From Henriciella sp. (lineage in GTDB: Bacteria > Pseudomonadota > Alphaproteobacteria > Caulobacterales > Hyphomonadaceae), in the NCBI GenBank assembly GCA_030066975.1, contig JASJAO010000004.1, positions 186,001 through 250,000 on the forward strand: DNA of 64,000 bases, in the 5' to 3' direction. Under the pieces are notes generated by a model. The model had not been told where the DNA came from and did no database searches. It saw nothing but the letters and a program-made list of their open reading frames with translations. A program made the position numbers and the translations under genes. How positions within the stretch are numbered: the stretch's first letter is position 1; the number at the start of each line of letters is the position of its first letter. Of this stretch, positions 56,808 through 64,000 are shown in pieces.

Positions 56808-57512
56808 TTGAAGCGTCTATTCATCAGTTTTGCCATTTCAGGCTTAGCATTCAGCCAAGCTATCGCTCAGGAGGCCATGCAAGAAACAGTCGTCGTTACA
56901 GCGTCCATGATTGACGAAGACGACCTATCGGAAACGCCCAATGCCACACTGCGCGTAAGAGCTGACTTCGTACTTTATGAGCTTAGCTACATTAACAGCA
57001 CGCTAGACCCATCCGAACGCAAATCTGAAATGAAGGATATGTATGAAGCGGTGCTTCGTGAGGTTTCCAGGCAACCTGGTTTAACCTTGTTGGCCGGTGA
57101 TGCGTTCGCCTATGCGAATATTGAAACGGTGACCTTTGACGAGATTTATGCAAATTATGGCAATCAGGGACGTCTCGACTTTGTTGTCCGCGCGGATGTT
57201 GGATCGAATGAGACGTATCAGCGGGTTCGTTCACGTGTCGAAAACTATGTGAAAGCTTCTGGTGAAGTTGGTCGTTCACAATCGATTTTAGATGAAGAGC
57301 AGTACTTGGGGGTCAGTGACCTCAAAAGCTATCGATCTGCGCTCATTCAAACCATCTGGGATGATATCTATACCTCATCCAACCCAAATGGCGCGACAGA
57401 CGTTGAAATTCTGGGCCTTGAAGCACGCACACAATACCGACCGGTTGGCCCGCTCGAACTGGAACTGTTTATCCCGTACATAATTGAGTATGAGACAGTC
57501 ATTGAGCGTTAA
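56808..57512 (+). CDS. Exported protein of unknown function
   Basis: 234 residues from a TTG at 56808, chosen because GGAGGG lies 4 nt before it and a signal peptide (LFISFAISGLAFSQAIAQ) starts there. The mature part has LRVRADFVLYELSYINSTLD and mixed alpha/beta character, which faintly recalls the SIMPL group, but I do not assign it. It lies 76 bp downstream of the Kelch lipoprotein gene, may share its transcript, and converges on ssb. Confidence 0.55.
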   Translation: MKRLFISFAISGLAFSQAIAQEAMQETVVVTASMIDEDDLSETPNATLRVRADFVLYELSYINSTLDPSERKSEMKDMYEAVLREVSRQPGLTLLAGDAFAYANIETVTFDEIYANYGNQGRLDFVVRADVGSNETYQRVRSRVENYVKASGEVGRSQSILDEEQYLGVSDLKSYRSALIQTIWDDIYTSSNPNGATDVEILGLEARTQYRPVGPLELELFIPYIIEYETVIER

Positions 57513-57548
57513 ATTTCAATCTGCGCCATACACGCCCCTTGCCCATCA

Positions 57549-58025
57549 TCAAAAGGGGATTTCGTCGTCAAAGTCCTGGCTGAAATCCTGCGCTGGACCT
57601 TCCATCTGACGCGGACCGCCGCTGCCTTGATTATAACCCGCCTGACGTCCGCCACCGGCGCCAGCGCCATCACCCCGTCCGTCCAGCATGGTCAGATTGC
57701 TGCCATAGCCGCGCAGAACAACTTCAGTCGTGTAGCGATCCTGACCGTTCTGATCCTGCCATTTCCGGGTCTCGAGTTGGCCTTCAATGTATAGCTTGGA
57801 GCCCTTCTTCACATAGTTCTGCACCACGCGAACCAGGCCTTCATTGAAAATCGAAATCCGATGCCACTCGGTCTTTTCGCGGCGTTCGCCGGTATTCTTG
57901 TCTTTCCAGTTCTCGGACGTTGCCAAAGAGAAGGAGCAGACCTGCCCCCCATTCTGAAACTGGCGCACTTCCGGGTCCTGCCCGACATTTCCCACAAGGA
58001 TTACTTTGTTCACTGAACCAGCCAT
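57549..58025 (-). CDS. ssb: Single-stranded DNA-binding protein
   Basis: 158 residues from the ATG at 58025. The OB-fold is typical: [17 protein letters not shown], then [20 protein letters not shown] and [19 protein letters not shown] Gly/Gln-rich linker is followed by the acidic tip DFDDEIPF that recruits repair and replication proteins. A LexA box lies about 115 bp upstream (58139-58153), so SOS induction is likely. Confidence 0.97.
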   Translation of the reverse strand: MAGSVNKVILVGNVGQDPEVRQFQNGGQVCSFSLATSENWKDKNTGERREKTEWHRISIFNEGLVRVVQNYVKKGSKLYIEGQLETRKWQDQNGQDRYTTEVVLRGYGSNLTMLDGRGDGAGAGGGRQAGYNQGSGGPRQMEGPAQDFSQDFDDEIPF

Positions 58026-58138
58026 AACGTCTCTCCGATCTTTTGCTTCCGAATCCAAACGCCCATGTACAGTCTGCTCAAAAGACTGTCGCGCGCAGGT
58101 ACGGACGTATCCACAAAGGATGACCGCGTCAAGCTTTT

Positions 58139-58153
58139 GTTCTTTTTATGTTC
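58139..58153. promoter_or_regulatory. LexA (SOS) box upstream of ssb
   Basis: GTTCTTTTTATGTTC is GTTC-N7-GTTC, the alphaproteobacterial LexA site. It lies between ssb and the 3' end of the hydroxylase-family gene. An identical 17-mer (with the preceding TT) occurs before uvrA. Confidence 0.8.
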
Positions 58154-58156
58154 CCA

Positions 58157-58993
58157 TTAGGCGGCCGTCTTGCGAACCGCGTTTCCGATCATGCGTCCCC
58201 ATTCCTTGAATGGGTAAATCAGCAATTGCAGGAAGTTTTCGCCGGGATTTCCCGCGAAACCGAGCGGTGCATCACATTTGCCGGGGCAGTAATAGGTTCC
58301 AAACAGGCGATCCCAAAGCGGCATGATGTTTGAGAAATTCTTGTTCCAGGCTTCGGGATGATCGGCATGATGCCAGCGATGAAAACGCGGCGATGCTAGG
58401 AACAGCCCAAACGGCCCATGCGACCAATCTACTTTCATATGACAATATTGCTGATGAAAGGCGCGGAAGATCACAACACCTGCCACCGCGCCCGGCGAAG
58501 CCCCCATCCAGGTCGCCAGAACGAGATACCCACCTTGAATGACCACAAGTTCAATGATGTGGGCCCGATACCAGGACAGATAGTGCATCTGCGTGTCGGA
58601 ATGATGCACCGCATGCATCGGCCAGAGCACTGACGTGTGGCGAATGCGGTGGCTCCAATAGTCGACAAAGTCGGCGACAATCACAGCGACGATCGCCGGA
58701 ACGATCGCTGGCGCAACGGCCCAGAACTCCGGCGGCACCGTCGGTATGCCGCTCGCCTCGAAACCATTGTTCAACGCCTTCACAGCCAGGAAGGCCACCG
58801 GCGCGAGCAGTCCGTTGAATGCAATAAACGACCAATTCACACGGACACTTTTGAGAAAGTCGGGTGACCAGCGTATGGCATCACCCCGGCGTGCTACAAA
58901 GGCCAGCACCGTAAACAATGTGAACTGGATCAGATAAACCGTGACCAGCGCTTTACCGGCTGCAAAATCGATATTCAGCCCCAAAATCTCCAT
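58157..58993 (-). CDS. Sterol desaturase/fatty acid hydroxylase family protein
   Basis: 278 residues from the ATG at 58993, with GGAGG 5 nt upstream. It is a membrane di-iron enzyme with several hydrophobic segments. The His clusters are HRIRH, HAVHH, a HQQYCH-type segment and HRWHH, as in the family that hydroxylates or desaturates lipids. In bacteria its substrates include sterols, hopanoids, carotenoids and fatty acids; the one here is unknown. It stands between ssb and uvrA, which are often adjacent. Confidence 0.88.
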   Translation of the reverse strand: MEILGLNIDFAAGKALVTVYLIQFTLFTVLAFVARRGDAIRWSPDFLKSVRVNWSFIAFNGLLAPVAFLAVKALNNGFEASGIPTVPPEFWAVAPAIVPAIVAVIVADFVDYWSHRIRHTSVLWPMHAVHHSDTQMHYLSWYRAHIIELVVIQGGYLVLATWMGASPGAVAGVVIFRAFHQQYCHMKVDWSHGPFGLFLASPRFHRWHHADHPEAWNKNFSNIMPLWDRLFGTYYCPGKCDAPLGFAGNPGENFLQLLIYPFKEWGRMIGNAVRKTAA

Positions 58994-59116
58994 GCACACC
59001 TCCAGATACTCTACGCCAAGCGCTCTTATGCGTGAAAATGTTTAAGGTTCGCTTGAGACGGACGTGGTTTGATCTCTTTTCCGATGCAGATTGCCGCGAA
59101 CTGCGAAATCTAATTT

Positions 59117-59131
59117 GTTCTTTTTATGTTC
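59117..59131. promoter_or_regulatory. LexA (SOS) box upstream of uvrA
   Basis: GTTCTTTTTATGTTC, identical to the site before ssb, 69 bp upstream of the uvrA ATG at 59201. Predicted LexA repression of uvrA. Confidence 0.85.
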
Positions 59132-59200
59132 TTGTGTTTTCACTGGACTCAGGTAACAGACGCGGTTGACCTCCGACCTCGCAAGACAAAGATACCGCCG

Positions 59201-62143
59201 ATGGCTTCTCTCGAATCTCCGTTCATTCGCGTCCGCGGTGCCAAAGAGCACAATCTCAAGAATGTCGATGTCGACATTCCGCGTAATCAGTTGGTCGTCG
59301 TCACGGGCCTTTCCGGGTCCGGTAAATCCTCGCTCGCCTTTGATACGATCTATGCCGAGGGTCAGCGCCGCTATGTTGAGAGCCTGAGTGCTTATGCCCG
59401 CCAGTTTCTGGAGCTGATGCAAAAGCCCGATGTGGAGAGCATTGAGGGCCTCTCCCCAGCGATCTCCATCGAGCAGAAGACCACCAGCCGCAATCCGCGT
59501 TCAACGGTCGGCACTGTGACTGAGATTTACGACTATATGCGCCTGCTCTGGGCGCGGGTTGGCATTCCATATTCGCCGGCCACAGGCCTGCCCATCGAAA
59601 GCCAGACCATCTCCCAGATGGTCGACCGCACCATGGCGCTGCCCGAGGGAACCCGACTCTATTTGCTCGCCCCGGCGGTGCGCGGTCGCAAGGGTGAGTA
59701 TCGCAAAGAATTTGCCGAGTGGCTGAAGGATGGGTTCCAGCGAGTGAAGGTCGATGGCGAGTTTTACGATCTCGAAACCCCGCCCACGCTCGACAAGAAG
59801 TACAAGCACGACATTGACGTGGTGGTCGACCGGATCGTCGTGCGCGAGGGCATGGAGCAACGCCTGGCGGAGAGTTTCGAAACCGCGCTTCCGCTCGCAA
59901 ACGGTATCGCCATCGCTGAATATGCAGACATCGCCGAGGACGAGACCGAGCCGAAGCGCATCACTTACAGCGCCAATTTTGCGTGCCCGGAGTCCGGTTT
60001 CACTATCCCGGAAATCGAGCCTCGTCTGTTTTCATTCAACAATCCGTTTGGCGCCTGTCCTACCTGTGATGGCCTGGGTCAACAGCTGAAAATTGATCCC
60101 AGCCTGATCGTTCCGGACAAGGATTTGACCTTAATGAATGGCGCGATAGCGCCGTGGGCGAAGTCCACCTCCCCCTATCAGACCCAGACCCTGCAAGCGC
60201 TCGCCAGTCACTATGATTTTGAGCTGAAAACTCCTTGGAACAAGCTTCCCAAAAAGGTTCAGGACATCGTGCTCTACGGCACGGGCGAAGACGAAATCGA
60301 CTTTGTCTATGATGATGGTTTGCGGCGTTATGAGGTCACCAAGACCTATGAAGGCGTGATTCCCAACCTACAGCGCCGGTCGCTCGAAACCGACAGCCAG
60401 TGGGTGCGGGACGAGATCTCGAAGTACCAATCGTCGGCAGCCTGTCCGACCTGCCTCGGCAAACGCTTGCGCCCGGAAGCCTTGGCGGTGCGGGTTGCCG
60501 GCCTCGATATCTCCGACGCGTCCAGTTTTTCGATCAAGGAGGCGGGCGAATGGTTCGGAAAAGTCAGCGACTCGCTCAGCGATCAGTCGAAAGAGATTGC
60601 CAGCCGCATCCTGAAAGAGATCAATGATCGCCTGATCTTCCTGAACTCAGTCGGTCTCGACTATTTGTCCATGTCGCGATCCTCAGGCACGCTTTCGGGC
60701 GGTGAAAGCCAACGCATTCGCCTGGCCAGTCAGATTGGCTCAGGCCTGACGGGCGTGCTCTACGTTCTCGATGAGCCAAGTATCGGCCTGCATCAACGCG
60801 ACAATGAACGCCTGCTACAGACCCTGAAACGCCTGCGTGACCTCGGCAACTCCGTGATCGTTGTTGAACACGATGAAGATGCGATCCTGACGGCAGACCA
60901 TGTCATCGATATGGGGCCACGTGCCGGGGTCCATGGCGGCACGGTCGTTAGCCAGGGCACTGCCGCAGAGGTGATTGCTGATCCGATGTCTCTGACCGGA
61001 GATTATCTCTCCGGGCGGGAAGAGATTGCCATTCCAGCAAAGCGCCGCCCGAAGAAGAAAACCAAACAGCTCGCTATCAAGGGTGCGACCGGCAACAATC
61101 TACAGAATGTGACGGCATCGATCCCACTCGGAACGTTTACCGCCATTACCGGCGTCTCGGGCGGTGGAAAATCCACGCTGATCATCGAAACGCTATACAA
61201 AGCGCTTGCGCGAAAGCTGAACAAAGCGAGCAAGGCCCCTGCTCCGTATGAAAGTCTTGAAGGACTGCATCACCTCGACAAGGTGATCGATATTGATCAG
61301 AGCCCGATCGGGCGCACACCGCGCTCAAACCCCGCAACGTATACTGGCGCATTCGGGCCAATAAGAGACTGGTTTGCCGGCCTGCCAGAGGCCAAGACGC
61401 GAGGCTACAAACCGGGTCGGTTCTCGTTCAATGTCAAAGGTGGGCGCTGCGAAGCCTGCCAGGGCGATGGTGTCATCAAGATTGAAATGCACTTCCTGCC
61501 GGACGTTTACGTGACGTGCGAGACGTGTGGCGGAAAGCGCTACAATCGCGAGACGCTGGAAGTGCTGTATAAAGGCAAATCAATCGCTGACGTCCTCGAC
61601 ATGACAGTTGAGGAAGCGCAGAAATTCTTCGCGGCCGTTCCAGCGATCAAATCCAAGATGGACACGCTCGCCCGCGTGGGGCTGACTTACATTAAAGTAG
61701 GCCAATCCGCCACGACACTATCCGGCGGAGAGGCGCAGCGGGTCAAACTAGCCAAGGAGTTGTCCAAGCGCGCAACGGGACGCACGCTCTATATCCTCGA
61801 CGAACCGACCACAGGCCTGCATTTCGACGATGTCCGTAAGCTGCTTGAGGTGCTGCATGAACTGGTTGACGCTGGCAACACCGTTCTGGTGATCGAGCAC
61901 AATCTTGATGTCATCAAAACCGCCGATCACGTGATCGACCTCGGCCCCGAAGGCGGCGACGGCGGCGGCAAGATCGTGGCCGTTGGCACCCCGGAGGAAG
62001 TTGCCGAGATCGAGGGAAGTTGGACCGGGAAGTTCCTGACCGAAACCTTCAAACGCCAGGCTGAACGTTCCGGTGGGTCTGCTAAGCCGAAAAAAGCTAC
62101 GCCCAAGAAGCCTGCCAAACGGAAGAAGAAGGCTGCCGCTTAG
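59201..62143 (+). CDS. uvrA: Excinuclease ABC subunit A
   Basis: 980 residues from the ATG at 59201; an upstream start at 59126 would include the LexA box. UvrA recognises DNA damage and loads UvrB in nucleotide excision repair. Two ABC ATPase modules are clear: [16 protein letters not shown] and [16 protein letters not shown] (Walker A), with signatures [12 protein letters not shown] and [15 protein letters not shown]. Zinc motifs are [14 protein letters not shown] and CEACQGDG with CETCGG. The C-terminus is Lys-rich. An SOS box lies upstream. Confidence 0.98.
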   Translation: MASLESPFIRVRGAKEHNLKNVDVDIPRNQLVVVTGLSGSGKSSLAFDTIYAEGQRRYVESLSAYARQFLELMQKPDVESIEGLSPAISIEQKTTSRNPRSTVGTVTEIYDYMRLLWARVGIPYSPATGLPIESQTISQMVDRTMALPEGTRLYLLAPAVRGRKGEYRKEFAEWLKDGFQRVKVDGEFYDLETPPTLDKKYKHDIDVVVDRIVVREGMEQRLAESFETALPLANGIAIAEYADIAEDETEPKRITYSANFACPESGFTIPEIEPRLFSFNNPFGACPTCDGLGQQLKIDPSLIVPDKDLTLMNGAIAPWAKSTSPYQTQTLQALASHYDFELKTPWNKLPKKVQDIVLYGTGEDEIDFVYDDGLRRYEVTKTYEGVIPNLQRRSLETDSQWVRDEISKYQSSAACPTCLGKRLRPEALAVRVAGLDISDASSFSIKEAGEWFGKVSDSLSDQSKEIASRILKEINDRLIFLNSVGLDYLSMSRSSGTLSGGESQRIRLASQIGSGLTGVLYVLDEPSIGLHQRDNERLLQTLKRLRDLGNSVIVVEHDEDAILTADHVIDMGPRAGVHGGTVVSQGTAAEVIADPMSLTGDYLSGREEIAIPAKRRPKKKTKQLAIKGATGNNLQNVTASIPLGTFTAITGVSGGGKSTLIIETLYKALARKLNKASKAPAPYESLEGLHHLDKVIDIDQSPIGRTPRSNPATYTGAFGPIRDWFAGLPEAKTRGYKPGRFSFNVKGGRCEACQGDGVIKIEMHFLPDVYVTCETCGGKRYNRETLEVLYKGKSIADVLDMTVEEAQKFFAAVPAIKSKMDTLARVGLTYIKVGQSATTLSGGEAQRVKLAKELSKRATGRTLYILDEPTTGLHFDDVRKLLEVLHELVDAGNTVLVIEHNLDVIKTADHVIDLGPEGGDGGGKIVAVGTPEEVAEIEGSWTGKFLTETFKRQAERSGGSAKPKKATPKKPAKRKKKAAA

Positions 62144-62208
62144 TCGGAGCGTTGCTTTTAAGGATCAGATCAGCGGCAATCGGGGATTCGAGCCTGCTTG
62201 TACGGTGC

Positions 62209-64000
62209 TTACCGGTTCGCAAACCGTCCGCGCTGCAGGTCATCGGACAGCTGAATGTCTTCCGGCTCGCCGCTGAGCCGGTGCCGGTAGACTTGCGTAT
62301 TCTCCAGCACGCGCTGCACATAGTTGCGCGTCTCGCTGAACGGAATGAACTCAACCCAATCCACAGGATCAACTTCACCAGCGCGCGGATCGCCATACTC
62401 TTCAATCCAGCGCCGCGGGCGCGATGCCCCTGCATTATAGGCCGCGGCGGTCATGATGTAGCTGCCATTAAACTGTCCGAGCAGCGTATCGAGATGCGCG
62501 CCGCCAAGCGTCATGTTGTAGCCCGGATCGTCCGTCAACCAGCTCGTGCGGTAGGGCAGTCCCTGCTTACGCGCCTCATAACGGGCGGTTCGCGGGACAA
62601 ACTGCATCAGGCCACGTGCATTGGCGTGACTGATCGCGGCCGGGTTCATTTCACTCTCCTGACGCGACAGGGCGAGCATTAGTGAGCGCTCGACGCGCGG
62701 TTCTCGCAGCAGCGGATACTCGACCAGCGGGTACGCTGCATCCGGCGCAACAACCCCTTTCGCCATACCCGCTTTGGCGCCGCGTACCCCAATGTCGGAA
62801 TAATGATACTCACGCCCGAGTTCCGCCAGCAGATCGAACTGCGCTGCCTCAGTGAGTTGGTCATCCAGGTGATAAGCCAGCTTACGAAACGCGGCATCCC
62901 AACCGTTTTCGGCGAACAGGCGCATAGCCCGAACCAGGGACTTGCGATTGAACGCCTCCCGGTCCGCATCACTGATCTGATGGTTCGCGATCAAGGCGAT
63001 CTCACGCGCTGAAACTTTCTCCGCTGCGAGCTGGCCATAATAGGTGAAAGGGTATTCGGCGGCGCGCCGATAGGCGGCAGAGGCGAGCTCTGTGGTATTC
63101 ATCGCCTCATGCGCTCGACCGACCCAATAGCGCGCTCGGGACAGGCTGATCGGTGATCCCACGCCTGCCTCAAGAGTCTCGAAGTGTTTCAAGGCACGTT
63201 CGGCATCCCCGCGATGGCGAAGCGCGATCCAGCCCGCCGTCCATTCTGCCTCAGCAAACTCCCTCCCGCGGGTCAGTCCGTGCGGCGCCGACAAATCGTA
63301 AGCCAGGGCCCAATCGCCGTCTTTCAGCGCAACGCGCACAGCCAGGCTGCGCTCGTTCCAAAGGCGCTCCCGGCCTGCAACCGGCACATCGTTACCATCA
63401 ATCTGTCGCAGTAGAGGTGCTACGGTCGACTTGATCCCGGACCGGCGCCGCCACTGCGCGCGATCGAACAGCAACCCTGGGTGCTCTTTCAGTTTTACCG
63501 GTACGCGATCGATCGCCGCGTCGACGCCTCGGCCCCGGCGAATAAGCAGAATTCGTGCCTCGGTTAGCGCCCGCCAATCGCGCGACAGATACGACATCAA
63601 TCGGTTGGCAGCGCTGGTCTGGCGCGTCCACAACAGGAAGTCAGCGCGCTTGTGATGATCGTCCTGGGTCAAGCGATCGCCATACCGCGCCATGACTTGC
63701 TGGCTGAAATCTCGCGTGAGTGTACGCCCGTGCCAGGCTTTGCGGATCTGAACCATTGCCTCGTCATGTCGCCCGACATTGTCGAGTGCGCGGGCATAGG
63801 TGAAATAGCCCGGACCACTGCGAGCGCCCTCATGACTCTCAAACCACTCGATCCGTTCTGCCGATGACAGCGCAGAAATTGCTAGATGCTCTTCGGCCCG
63901 GTTGCGAATTTCTCGGATCTGGGGCCAGTCATGCAGATCGTCTAAAGCCTGATTAAGCTCATCGAACGAGATGCGCAGATCTCGCCGCGCGCGATACCAG
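62209..64000 (-). CDS. Soluble lytic transglycosylase, 5' end outside window
   Basis: The frame is open from the stop at 62209 to the right edge, so the N-terminus is missing. The visible 597 residues include a long alpha-superhelical region (TPR-like, as in Slt70) and a C-terminal SLT domain. The catalytic Glu is in LSRQESEMNP (codon at 62656-62658), followed by GLMQFVPRTA and AYNAGASRPRRW. It cuts peptidoglycan in the periplasm to leave 1,6-anhydro ends. It converges on uvrA with a 65-bp gap holding nothing notable. Confidence 0.93.
   Translation of the reverse strand, partial: WYRARRDLRISFDELNQALDDLHDWPQIREIRNRAEEHLAISALSSAERIEWFESHEGARSGPGYFTYARALDNVGRHDEAMVQIRKAWHGRTLTRDFSQQVMARYGDRLTQDDHHKRADFLLWTRQTSAANRLMSYLSRDWRALTEARILLIRRGRGVDAAIDRVPVKLKEHPGLLFDRAQWRRRSGIKSTVAPLLRQIDGNDVPVAGRERLWNERSLAVRVALKDGDWALAYDLSAPHGLTRGREFAEAEWTAGWIALRHRGDAERALKHFETLEAGVGSPISLSRARYWVGRAHEAMNTTELASAAYRRAAEYPFTYYGQLAAEKVSAREIALIANHQISDADREAFNRKSLVRAMRLFAENGWDAAFRKLAYHLDDQLTEAAQFDLLAELGREYHYSDIGVRGAKAGMAKGVVAPDAAYPLVEYPLLREPRVERSLMLALSRQESEMNPAAISHANARGLMQFVPRTARYEARKQGLPYRTSWLTDDPGYNMTLGGAHLDTLLGQFNGSYIMTAAAYNAGASRPRRWIEEYGDPRAGEVDPVDWVEFIPFSETRNYVQRVLENTQVYRHRLSGEPEDIQLSDDLQRGRFANR

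Noticed and set aside
62144-62208. RNA gene between uvrA and the transglycosylase
   Set aside because: Short gap, no cloverleaf or strong hairpin.

Overview
This 64 kb window looks like a chromosomal segment of an alphaproteobacterium, most probably from the Hyphomonadaceae/Maricaulales/Caulobacterales area. The clues are moderately high GC, alphaproteobacteria-typical families (DUF6489, DUF6445, a short RNase E/G next to YacG, a stand-alone prepilin peptidase), large TonB-dependent receptors, and two kinds of operator with the alphaproteobacterial form: GTTC-N7-GTTC LexA boxes and a TTGTTAT-N3-ATAACAA Zur-type box. I read the organism from gene content only. I see no rRNA, tRNA or CRISPR array.

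Layout. 1-5.5 kb: a serine-protease autotransporter cut by the left edge, a DUF6445 oxygenase-like protein, a membrane protein and small genes. 5.5-8.3 kb: a cysteine desulfurase-SufB pair without the rest of the suf genes. 8.3-11.3 kb: a small secreted Cys protein, an alpha/beta hydrolase, an MscS channel, and a yjhX-family gene broken by a perfect 19-bp tandem duplication. 11.5-22.1 kb: a sodium/solute symporter behind a LacI-type palindrome, a MITE-like element with about 22-bp inverted ends, a tricorn-like protease, guaA, an AT-rich orphan membrane gene, an RsmB-like RNA methyltransferase and a GNAT enzyme. 22.2-26.0 kb: a ZnuD-like zinc receptor behind a Zur-type box, and guaB.

26.2-46.3 kb is dominated by type II secretion. 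All genes are on the minus strand: gspC-D-E-F-G-H-I-J-K-L-M-N, then a lipoprotein, an RNase E/G and yacG in overlapping order. Upstream of gspC lie a TonB-dependent receptor, a 964-residue lipoprotein made of two copies of one beta-helix-like unit, the prepilin peptidase (gspO) and a beta-propeller lipoprotein. The layout suggests one module in which the T2SS handles an exported surface lipoprotein whose ligand is taken up by the receptor. This recalls the Caulobacter T2SS/ElpS lipoprotein locus and is the most interesting system in the window.

46.3-64 kb is mostly housekeeping: rlmE-ppx, hspQ, maiA/phhA (aromatic amino-acid catabolism), gyrA, coaD, a lipoprotein cyclophilin and queA (apparently starting at CTG), a Kelch lipoprotein, ssb and uvrA separated by a fatty-acid-hydroxylase-family gene with an identical LexA box on each side, and a soluble lytic transglycosylase cut by the right edge.
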